Below, one piece after another: positions 1 to 5,740 of a stretch of 6,992 bases of DNA; the first letter of the stretch is position 1; each line of letters starts with the position of its first letter. Location: contig CAMPKR010000133.1 in assembly GCA_946887345.1 (NCBI GenBank), positions 1 to 6,992 of the forward strand, given 5' to 3'. The notes beneath the pieces were generated by a model that was given only the letters and a program-made list of their open reading frames with translations, ran no database searches and had not been told where the DNA came from. The stretch is from an uncultured Bacteroidota bacterium (GTDB taxonomy: Bacteria > Bacteroidota > Bacteroidia > Chitinophagales > Chitinophagaceae). The position numbers and the translations under genes were made by a program.

Positions 1-1
1 C

Positions 2-421
2 CTGGTAACAGACCGCTCTTCCTTCGATCGTATCATTCAAGCAGGTGGATATATCTCTGTGAACACGGGTAACGCCGTAGATGCAAATGCACTGCCCATT
101 GAGAAGCAAAAAGCTGATGAGGCGTTTGCAGCTGCCGCCTGTATAGGATGTGGTGCCTGTGCCGCTGCTTGTCCTAATGCTTCAGCCATGTTGTTCGTTT
201 CGGCTAAGGTTTCTCACCTGGCGCTGCTGCCGCAGGGCGATCCTGAGCGCAAGATACGTGCTGCTAATATGGTTCAACAGATGGATAAGGAAGGCTTCGG
301 TAGCTGCACCAATATTGGTGCCTGTGAGGCCGAATGTCCTAAAGGCATCTCTTTGGAAAACATTGCCCGCCTGAACAGGGAATACCTGGGTGCTGTATTC
401 TCAGGTTCCAAGAGCGAGTAA
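2..421 (+). CDS. sdhB: Succinate dehydrogenase/fumarate reductase iron-sulfur subunit, C-terminal part (5' end outside window)
   Basis: This is the electron-transfer subunit of respiratory complex II. It passes electrons between the flavoprotein subunit and the membrane quinone through three Fe-S clusters. The frame is open from base 2, so the gene starts upstream; the GTG at 59 is internal, because homologous sequence continues before it. Only 139 residues are visible, and the N-terminal [2Fe-2S] domain is missing. The visible part carries [12 protein letters not shown] (visible residues 47-58) and [15 protein letters not shown] (101-115). By family knowledge, Cys47, 50, 53 and 112 hold the [4Fe-4S] cluster and Cys57, 102 and 108 the [3Fe-4S] cluster; all seven are present. 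The ending ([14 protein letters not shown]) is typical of Bacteroidota SdhB, which resembles the fumarate reductase-like type of complex II. Direction of catalysis cannot be read from the sequence. Five of the six visible Arg codons are CGN. The gene is followed by a strong terminator; sdhC and sdhA presumably lie upstream, outside the window. Confidence 0.95.
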   Translation: MVTDRSSFDRIIQAGGYISVNTGNAVDANALPIEKQKADEAFAAAACIGCGACAAACPNASAMLFVSAKVSHLALLPQGDPERKIRAANMVQQMDKEGFGSCTNIGACEAECPKGISLENIARLNREYLGAVFSGSKSE

Positions 422-433
422 TTTTTCAGTTAA

Positions 434-441
434 TATATTTG
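434..441 (+). promoter_or_regulatory. Candidate Bacteroidota -7 element (TATATTTG)
   Basis: TATATTTG matches the Bacteroidota -7 consensus TAnnTTTG exactly. No clear TTG-type -33 element is visible at the expected distance upstream, around 410-415. If used, transcription would begin near 447-449, inside the left arm of the sdhB terminator, leaving a leader of about 36 nt before the ATG at 485. Such a transcript would lack part of the hairpin, so it would not be stopped by it. It is the only match found in this short gap, but a match of six fixed bases in AT-rich DNA can occur by chance. Confidence 0.35.
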
Positions 442-444
442 CAG

Positions 445-470
445 GGCTGCCTTAATAAAGGCAGCCTTTT
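445..470 (+). terminator. Intrinsic terminator after sdhB
   Basis: A perfect 9-bp inverted repeat (445-453 GGCTGCCTT against 458-466 AAGGCAGCC) encloses an AATA loop and runs straight into TTTT, with further T-rich sequence behind. It starts 24 bases after the sdhB stop codon. This is the form of a Rho-independent terminator and should end the upstream sdh transcript before the gene at 485. Confidence 0.87.
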
Positions 471-484
471 CATATTTTTCCGCT

Positions 485-1699
485 ATGTTTAGAAAGCTTG
501 TTCCTTTAGTATCATTATTACTGTTAGCCGGTTTGCCAGTTTTGGCAAAAAGAGCAACTGACACTGCCGCAGTATCAGCAGATACGACCGCCCGGCAGGC
601 GCCAGGTTCAGGCTTACGTATCAGCTTAGTTACCTGCGGGGTAGGAGAGGAACTGTATGCTTCCTTTGGACATACGGCACTCAGGGTGATCGACAGTGTT
701 GCCGGCACAGATACAGCTTTCAATTATGGCACCTTTGAGTTCGGCGATCCTGATTTCTATCCCAAGTTTGTAAGAGGTAAGCTACTTTACTACGTGAATG
801 CCGAGGATTACAGGTCCTTTATCTCCACTTATATCTATGAGCGGCGTTCCATTGAGGAACAGGTTTTGTTACTTTCCACGGAGCAGAAGATGAAAATGTA
901 TGAGTTTCTGCAGTATAATGCTCTGCCGGAGAACAAATACTACAAATACGATTTCCTCTTTGATAATTGTGCCACGCGCATCAGGGATGTATTTCCCAAA
1001 TCACTTGGGGAAGGCTTCAAATTCGGGCACGCAATAGCCGCCGATTCGAAACTAACCTACAGAAATATAATAGACCATTACCTGAGAAATAAACATTGGG
1101 AGCGATTTGGGATAGACCTGGCCCTTGGTAGCCCTATAGATTCGGTAATGACCAATGAAGGGACTATGTTCCTGCCGGACTACCTGAGGGATGGAATCGG
1201 GAAGGCCACTTACAAAGGAAAGCCTGTAACGGGTCCCGTAAAGCAAATATTGCCCGGGTCGGAAGAATCAGAGGGCGGATTGAACGGTCCGCTGGTGCTA
1301 ACCTCTGTAATTGCTTTACTCACCATATTAGGACTGACGGTTCCAAGGCTTCGCATATTAGGCAAAATAATGAGCTCTATTTTATTGTTTATCACAGGGT
1401 TATTGGGCATTTTCTTTTTGTTTATGTGGTTCGGGACAGACCATCAATCCTGCCAAAATAACTACAACGTTCTGTGGGCTTTGCCGACCAATGGTCTGCT
1501 TGTCTTCTGGAAACCCAAAGGCATTGCAAAATACTCCCTGGTTGCCATAGCATTGATCATTGTGTCATTAGTGCTCCATGTGTTAGGAATTCAAGGGCTT
1601 CCCTTGCTCGAACTGGGGCCGATACTGCTTTCTCTCGTCTTTATTTTTGGCATGATTTATAAGAAAAATAAAGTGGTCACCAGCGCAGTTATCAAATGA
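485..1699 (+). CDS. DUF4105 / Lnb N-terminal periplasmic domain membrane protein
   Basis: The 404-residue protein has a signal peptide (about 1-21, ending LPVLA), a periplasmic domain (about 44-245) and a hydrophobic C-terminal half with about four or five membrane segments (roughly 268-287, 295-317, 326-343, 348-369, 372-392). The periplasmic domain shows the hallmarks of Pfam DUF4105, to my recollection renamed after Lnb, a Bacteroides lipoprotein N-acyltransferase: LVTCGVGEELYASFGHTALR (48-67), FNYGTFEFGDPDFYPKFVRG (79-98), RRSIEEQ (120-126) and DNCATRIRD (160-168). The motifs suggest an NlpC/P60-like fold with Cys162 and His63 as the likely catalytic pair. TDHQSCQNNYNVLWALP (318-334) matches the membrane-part motif common in this family. 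It may therefore modify lipoproteins or lipids at the outer face of the inner membrane, but DUF4105 is broad and the activity is inferred. The ATG at 485 is favoured because the signal peptide follows directly; no Shine-Dalgarno is visible. Its stop overlaps the next gene's start by ATGA. Confidence 0.87.
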   Translation: MFRKLVPLVSLLLLAGLPVLAKRATDTAAVSADTTARQAPGSGLRISLVTCGVGEELYASFGHTALRVIDSVAGTDTAFNYGTFEFGDPDFYPKFVRGKLLYYVNAEDYRSFISTYIYERRSIEEQVLLLSTEQKMKMYEFLQYNALPENKYYKYDFLFDNCATRIRDVFPKSLGEGFKFGHAIAADSKLTYRNIIDHYLRNKHWERFGIDLALGSPIDSVMTNEGTMFLPDYLRDGIGKATYKGKPVTGPVKQILPGSEESEGGLNGPLVLTSVIALLTILGLTVPRLRILGKIMSSILLFITGLLGIFFLFMWFGTDHQSCQNNYNVLWALPTNGLLVFWKPKGIAKYSLVAIALIIVSLVLHVLGIQGLPLLELGPILLSLVFIFGMIYKKNKVVTSAVIK

Positions 1700-2514
1700 T
1701 TATCAGCACCTCAAAATTCCGCCAGCTTTCGTATCAGACAGACGGTTCAGGTCCGGCAGTAGTGCTTATACACGGCTTTCCGGAAAACAGTAGTCTTTGG
1801 GCAGGGGTAATGCCGATTCTGATGAACGGTTTTACTGTAATAATGCCTGATGTGCCGGGAGCCGGTGATAGCTCCCTGCCTGAGAATGCAGGCATGGAAA
1901 GCCTTGCAGAGGCTATAAATGCTATACTGGAGCATGAAGGGATAAAAACAGCCCTGCTAGTTGGGCACTCTATGGGTGGCTACATAGCACTTGCTTTTGC
2001 TGACAAATACCCTGAAAAGCTAGCCGGTCTCTCGCTTGTGCATTCTATAGCTTCTGCGGATAATGATGAGAAGAAAGAAACCCGCAAAAAATCGGTGGAA
2101 TTGATAAGAAAAGGCGGCAAAGAAGCGTTTATAAAGCAGATGATCCCTAACCTGTTTTCGCCTGAATTCAGGAAAAAGCACCCTTCGGTAATTGAGGAAC
2201 AGGTAAAAAGGGGCATGGAACTTGCGGCAGAAAGTATGATAGCCTTTACCGAAGCGATGATGAAAAGACCCGATCGTACTGGCCTATTGAAAAACGCGGC
2301 CTTTCCTGTACAGTTTGTATTAGGAGAAGATGATGCCTTGATTCCGGTGAAAACAGCCCTGCAGCAAAGTAGCCTCGCAAGCCGTAATTTCGTATTATTG
2401 TATGGCAATACCGGCCATATGAGTATGCTTGAGAACCCCGGAAGACTTGCTGGCGATATAAAAGATTTTGCGAGCTATTGTTTTACCAACCAGACTATCG
2501 AACAAAGTGCTTAG
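1696..2514 (+). CDS. Alpha/beta hydrolase fold protein
   Basis: A 272-residue single-domain alpha/beta hydrolase. Visible landmarks are the oxyanion-hole motif LIHGFPENSSLW (24-35), a DVPGAGDS loop (52-59), the nucleophile elbow GHSMGG with Ser92 (90-95), the acid in LGEDDALIP (209-217, most likely Asp213) and the catalytic His241 in NTGHMSMLENP (238-248). The triad is complete and the length is usual for the family. A cap region of about residues 120-195 is rich in Lys and Glu. No signal peptide is visible, so it is probably cytoplasmic. The family includes esterases, haloperoxidase-like enzymes, lactonases and C-C hydrolases, and the substrate cannot be told from sequence. The ATG overlaps the previous stop (ATGA, 1696-1699), which suggests translational coupling. 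The 3' end overlaps the probable start of the following surface-protein gene. Confidence 0.93.
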   Translation: MIISTSKFRQLSYQTDGSGPAVVLIHGFPENSSLWAGVMPILMNGFTVIMPDVPGAGDSSLPENAGMESLAEAINAILEHEGIKTALLVGHSMGGYIALAFADKYPEKLAGLSLVHSIASADNDEKKETRKKSVELIRKGGKEAFIKQMIPNLFSPEFRKKHPSVIEEQVKRGMELAAESMIAFTEAMMKRPDRTGLLKNAAFPVQFVLGEDDALIPVKTALQQSSLASRNFVLLYGNTGHMSMLENPGRLAGDIKDFASYCFTNQTIEQSA

Positions 2515-4435
2515 AAAACAGACATATTTTATCATCCTCCTGGGCCTTATCATTAGCCCTATTATTTCACTTGGATCTCATATAGTAGGTGGGGAGATCA
2601 CCTACAAATATCTTGGCTCAAATACGTACCGGGTAACTGTAGACATTTTCCAGGATTGTATTGGCGGACAGGCGAACGCCATACAGCAGGATAACCCTGC
2701 TTACATAAGTATTTATTATAATGATGCCTCTCATGCGCCGTATGGGAATGGTGTAGACTCGGTTAATGGCAGCACAATTGATGTGCCCGCCAACTTCAGC
2801 AATTCATGTGTGAATAACCCGCCAGTCGTTTGCCTCAAAAGGATAAGATTCCAAAAGGATTATTACCTGCCACCCACCCCAAGGGGTTATATAATTGTTT
2901 ACCAGCGCTGTTGCCGAAATGCGGCTATTGTGAATGTTGTTAATCCGGGTAATGTTGGAGCCACCTACTATTGTATTATACCTCCATCAACACAGGTTCC
3001 TGTACCGAATAACAGTGCCGTTTTCAAGAATTATCCTCCGCAAATAATATGTGCTAATGTTCCGCTGGTTTACGATCATTCGGCGACAGACCCAGATCCA
3101 AACGATTCGCTGAGTTATGAATTATGCCAGGCATATGTAGGTGGCGAACCGGATGATGCCAAGCCGATTCCTGATGCTCCGCCGTTTTCGCCATTAGCGT
3201 ATGCTCAACCTTTTTCTGCAATTAACCCTATGGGTGGTAATCCAAGGATACAGATAGATCCGGAAAATGGGCTGATGACAGGTACACCATCGGGTGATGC
3301 CGCACGGTACGTAGTGACCGTCTGCTGTCATGAATGGAGGAATGGAGTTAAAATAAATACGGTAACCCGCGAGTTTCAATTCTCTGTAACAGGCTGTACT
3401 AAAGCGGTTGTTGCGAACACCCCCGTGTTTTCTGATCTGCCTAATACCTATATAGTAGATTGCATTGACTCTACAGTCCAATTTAAGAACAGCAGTACCG
3501 GTGGTTTTGATTGGTTTTGGGATTTTGATGTCACCGATACAAAAACAACAGCTACATCAACAGAATTTGAGCCCACTTTTTCTTATCCGGATACAGGTAC
3601 CTATATAGTAAAGTTGGTGGTGAACAGGGGTACTACCTGCCCTGACAGTATCACCAGAATAGTAAAAGTGTATCCTACGTTTGAAGGCGATTTTAGCGTG
3701 AATGGATTACTGTGTCCTAAATCCTATATTACCTTTTTCGACTCTTCGAAGACGAGATACGGTACGGTAGACTATTGGTCGTGGGATTTTGGTGACAGTC
3801 ATTTTTCGGGTAATCAATACACAGCCCATGCTTATGATGAAGGCGGGATATACAACGTAATCCTCTACTCCGGAAGCACTAAAGGCTGCCGCGATACAAC
3901 GGTGAAAACCATAGATGTAGACAAGTTTACTCCATTTGCCGGAAATGACACTGTAATAGTAAAAGGTGAGCGAATAGACTTTAAAGCAAGCGGTGGCATT
4001 TTTTACACATGGACCCCCTCAACGCTATTGAGCGACTCTACCATATTTAACCCGACAGCCTATTATAATGATGAGGGTTATTTCAGGTATAATGTGCATA
4101 TAAAAAGTGAGTATGGTTGTGAGGGTGATGATTCGATTATTGTGAGGGTAGTGGCCAATCCGTCTTACTTTGTACCAAATGCCTTTACGCCTAATGGAGA
4201 TGGTAAGAACGATCTTTTAAGACCCCGTGCTGTGGGATACAGGAATGCGGAGTATTTCAGGGTCTTTAACCGCTTTGGTGAAATGGTGCATGACTCCAAA
4301 GATTTCGAAGTAGGGTGGGACGGCATGTATAAAGGAGAAAAGGCTGATATAGGCACCTACTACTACATGATTAAGCTGACCAACCGCTTTGGTGCGATAG
4401 AAAGCTCAAAAGGTGACGTGATACTGATGCGATAA
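2507..4435 (+). CDS. Secreted PKD-domain surface protein with gliding-motility-associated C-terminal (CHU_C, T9SS type B) sorting domain
   Basis: The protein is 642 residues from the chosen GTG. A signal peptide (about 1-23) is followed by SHIVGGEITYKYLG (24-37), a common mature N terminus in large Bacteroidota gliding/adhesin-type proteins. A Cys-rich region follows, with CC pairs at 135-136 and 273-274. It includes a cadherin/Ig-like stretch (ATDPDPNDSLSYEL at 193-206, IDPENGLMTGTP at 250-261). Two PKD domains come next (about 314-389, with WDFD and FSYPDTGTYIVKL; 391-472, with WSWDFGDS and AYDEGGIYNVIL), then a weaker Ig/PKD-like segment (474-549). The end is CHU_C (553-642: FVPNAFTPNGDGKND, FNRFGEMV, WDGMYKGE, GTYYYMI). 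CHU_C directs export by the type IX secretion system and surface attachment or release. No catalytic domain is seen, so an adhesive or structural role is inferred. There is no nearby in-frame ATG. GTG at 2507 puts LRKQ directly before the hydrophobic core and overlaps the upstream stop by 8 bp. A TTG at 2468 would add 13 residues. Confidence 0.9.
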   Translation: MLRKQTYFIILLGLIISPIISLGSHIVGGEITYKYLGSNTYRVTVDIFQDCIGGQANAIQQDNPAYISIYYNDASHAPYGNGVDSVNGSTIDVPANFSNSCVNNPPVVCLKRIRFQKDYYLPPTPRGYIIVYQRCCRNAAIVNVVNPGNVGATYYCIIPPSTQVPVPNNSAVFKNYPPQIICANVPLVYDHSATDPDPNDSLSYELCQAYVGGEPDDAKPIPDAPPFSPLAYAQPFSAINPMGGNPRIQIDPENGLMTGTPSGDAARYVVTVCCHEWRNGVKINTVTREFQFSVTGCTKAVVANTPVFSDLPNTYIVDCIDSTVQFKNSSTGGFDWFWDFDVTDTKTTATSTEFEPTFSYPDTGTYIVKLVVNRGTTCPDSITRIVKVYPTFEGDFSVNGLLCPKSYITFFDSSKTRYGTVDYWSWDFGDSHFSGNQYTAHAYDEGGIYNVILYSGSTKGCRDTTVKTIDVDKFTPFAGNDTVIVKGERIDFKASGGIFYTWTPSTLLSDSTIFNPTAYYNDEGYFRYNVHIKSEYGCEGDDSIIVRVVANPSYFVPNAFTPNGDGKNDLLRPRAVGYRNAEYFRVFNRFGEMVHDSKDFEVGWDGMYKGEKADIGTYYYMIKLTNRFGAIESSKGDVILMR

Positions 4436-4460
4436 AGGACAGGTTATAAAGAGAATATTT

Positions 4461-4493
4461 GAAAAGGATACGTGCTATGTGCGTATCCTTTTC
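4461..4493 (+). terminator. Intrinsic terminator after the surface-protein gene
   Basis: A perfect 12-bp inverted repeat (4461-4472 GAAAAGGATACG against 4482-4493 CGTATCCTTTTC) starts 25 bases after the stop codon. In RNA, two G-U pairs and one C-G pair extend the stem to about 15 pairs with a 3-nt UAU loop. The stem contains its own A-tract and U-tract, so the element is nearly symmetric and could act in both directions. It separates the second gene group from the third. Confidence 0.87.
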
Positions 4494-4523
4494 TGTAAGG
4501 TGAGGAGAATGGCAGTATATTTA

Positions 4524-4531
4524 TACTTTAG
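4524..4531 (+). promoter_or_regulatory. Weak candidate -7 element upstream of the SDR gene (TACTTTAG)
   Basis: TACTTTAG has one mismatch to the Bacteroidota TAnnTTTG element and would place the transcription start around 4538, just before the ATG at 4551. An overlapping alternative, TATATTTA (4516-4523), also has one mismatch. No convincing -33 TTG is visible. A promoter is expected somewhere in 4494-4550 because a strong terminator lies just upstream, but the exact site is uncertain. Confidence 0.25.
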
Positions 4532-4550
4532 AAAAACGAACAAGACACTA

Positions 4551-5315
4551 ATGGCTAAAACGATTCTAATTACAGGGGCAAGCTCGGGATTTGGTAAGGC
4601 AATAGCGCAGAGATTTGCGAAGGACAGCAATACCATATGCATAACAGGGAGAAGAAAAGAAAGACTGGAGGAGCTAAGGCAGGAACTTGAGAAAAGTGCA
4701 GGAGTAAAGGTGATTGTTTCGGCCTTTGATATAAGAAAACGGCAGGATGTAGAAAATGCGATCGCAGAGCTCAGAGCCAAAATCGACCGGGTTGATATAC
4801 TGGTAAATAATGCCGGACTTGCTGCGGGTCTTTCATCAATTGAAGAGGGAGATGTGGACGATTGGGAAGATATGATAGATACCAACCTGAAAGGATTACT
4901 ATATATGACACGGCAAATAGCGCCTATGATGAAAGAGCAGAAGGGAGGTCATATATTTAATATAGGTTCTACGGCAGGGAAGCTTGTTTATAAAAATGGT
5001 AATGTTTATTGCGCAACTAAGTTTGCTGTAGATGCTCTTAACCAAGCTATGCGTATAGATCTTCTGCCATATGGTATTAAAGTAACAGCGATAAATCCGG
5101 GCCTGGCAGAAACAGAGTTTTCTCTCGTCCGATTTAAAGGTGATGAAGAACGTGCCAAAACCGTGTATGCAGGTTTTCAGCCACTTCATGCCGAGGATAT
5201 TGCTGATGTGGTGTACTACTGTGCATCCTTGCCGGCACATGTTTGCATCAATGATCTGACCATTACCTGTACTGCACAGGCGAATTCATCTAACGTAGTA
5301 AGACACGGACAATAA
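4551..5315 (+). CDS. YdfG-like short-chain dehydrogenase/reductase (probable NADP-dependent 3-hydroxy acid dehydrogenase)
   Basis: A 254-residue classical SDR, the usual length for the family. The Rossmann glycine motif is TGASSGFG (8-15). TGRRKERLEEL (32-42) has the Arg pair after the second strand that favours NADP(H). NNAG is at 86-89, and the catalytic residues are Asn112, Ser140 (NIGSTAG), Tyr153 and Lys157 (YCATK). INPGLAETEFSLVRFKGDEE (181-200) and SLPAHVCIN (226-234) closely resemble E. coli YdfG, which oxidises L-allo-threonine, serine and other 3-hydroxy acids. That substrate range is inferred, and a different short-chain hydroxy substrate is possible. The ATG at 4551 is preferred over the in-frame GTG at 4479, because that GTG lies inside the terminator hairpin and its extra 24 residues do not resemble an SDR. 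The start of the next gene overlaps the stop by one base (TAATG). Eight of the 14 Arg codons are AGA/AGG, unlike sdhB. Confidence 0.93.
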   Translation: MAKTILITGASSGFGKAIAQRFAKDSNTICITGRRKERLEELRQELEKSAGVKVIVSAFDIRKRQDVENAIAELRAKIDRVDILVNNAGLAAGLSSIEEGDVDDWEDMIDTNLKGLLYMTRQIAPMMKEQKGGHIFNIGSTAGKLVYKNGNVYCATKFAVDALNQAMRIDLLPYGIKVTAINPGLAETEFSLVRFKGDEERAKTVYAGFQPLHAEDIADVVYYCASLPAHVCINDLTITCTAQANSSNVVRHGQ

Positions 5316-5740
5316 TGTACACAGCAACGACGCAGATAAGAGTGCGCTATGGCGAGACCGACCAGATGGGATATCTGTACTACGGATTTTATGCCTTGTA
5401 CTATGAAGTTGGTAGGGCTGAGGCAATAAGGGAATTAGGTTTTACTTACAGACAGCTGGAGGAGATGGGTGTAATGATGCCTGTGGCTGAACTGAATGCC
5501 CAGTACTTCCGACCAGCTCTCTATGACGACCTGATTACAGTAAAGACATTGCTGAAAGAACTGCCTGCAGGCTCTAAGATTAAATTTCATTCGGAACTGT
5601 ATAACGAAAAAGGAGAGTTATTAAACAAAGGGGTGACTACACTTGTTTTTTATGATCCGAAAGAAAAGAAGAAAGTAGACATGCCTCATGAACTGATGCA
5701 CAGACTGGAACCGTTTTTTAAGAAGAATGTAGATGAGTAA
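5315..5740 (+). CDS. Hotdog-fold acyl-CoA thioesterase (YbgC/FcbC, 4-hydroxybenzoyl-CoA thioesterase-like)
   Basis: A 141-residue single hotdog domain, the usual size for YbgC/FcbC proteins, which hydrolyse acyl-CoA or aroyl-CoA thioesters in the cytoplasm. The N-terminal signature RVRYGETDQMGYLYYGFYAL (9-28) contains the catalytic Asp16, followed by YEVGRAEAIRELGF (30-43). Later landmarks are AELNAQYFRPALYDDLITVKT (about 58-78) and LLNKGVTTLVFYD (about 107-119). In YbgC the segment after the Asp usually reads YHGNY; here it is YYGFY (22-26). A Tyr in place of His is, to my recollection, frequent in Bacteroidota members, while the Phe in place of Asn is less usual. Acyl chain preference cannot be predicted. 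The gene starts within the SDR stop (TAATG) and ends with an 8-bp overlap with cinA, so it is probably co-translated with both. Confidence 0.92.
   Translation: MYTATTQIRVRYGETDQMGYLYYGFYALYYEVGRAEAIRELGFTYRQLEEMGVMMPVAELNAQYFRPALYDDLITVKTLLKELPAGSKIKFHSELYNEKGELLNKGVTTLVFYDPKEKKKVDMPHELMHRLEPFFKKNVDE

Noticed and set aside
59..421. Treating the GTG at 59 as the start of a small ferredoxin-like protein
   Set aside because: The frame stays open to the window edge, and the residues before the GTG ([19 protein letters not shown]) fit SdhB, so this is an internal codon of a truncated gene.
1980..2408. Reverse-strand open frame of 142 codons
   Set aside because: It is a shadow of the alpha/beta hydrolase, whose catalytic triad is intact; the antisense product resembles no family I know.
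3194..3481. Reverse-strand open frame within the surface-protein gene
   Set aside because: The + strand frame encodes a coherent signal-peptide/PKD/CHU_C protein across this stretch; the antisense product has no recognisable features.
3447..4155. PKD-like repeats as a recent tandem DNA duplication
   Set aside because: The segments share only short domain motifs at the protein level and no visible nucleotide repeat, so they are diverged domains rather than a DNA repeat.
4479..4550. N-terminal extension of the SDR gene from an in-frame GTG at 4479
   Set aside because: The GTG lies inside the terminator hairpin, and the 24 extra residues do not resemble an SDR N terminus. ATG at 4551 gives MAKTILITGASSG, a standard SDR start.
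4475..4885. Reverse-strand open frame of 136 codons
   Set aside because: It is a Ser-rich shadow of the SDR gene and begins or ends in the terminator region; no domain is visible.
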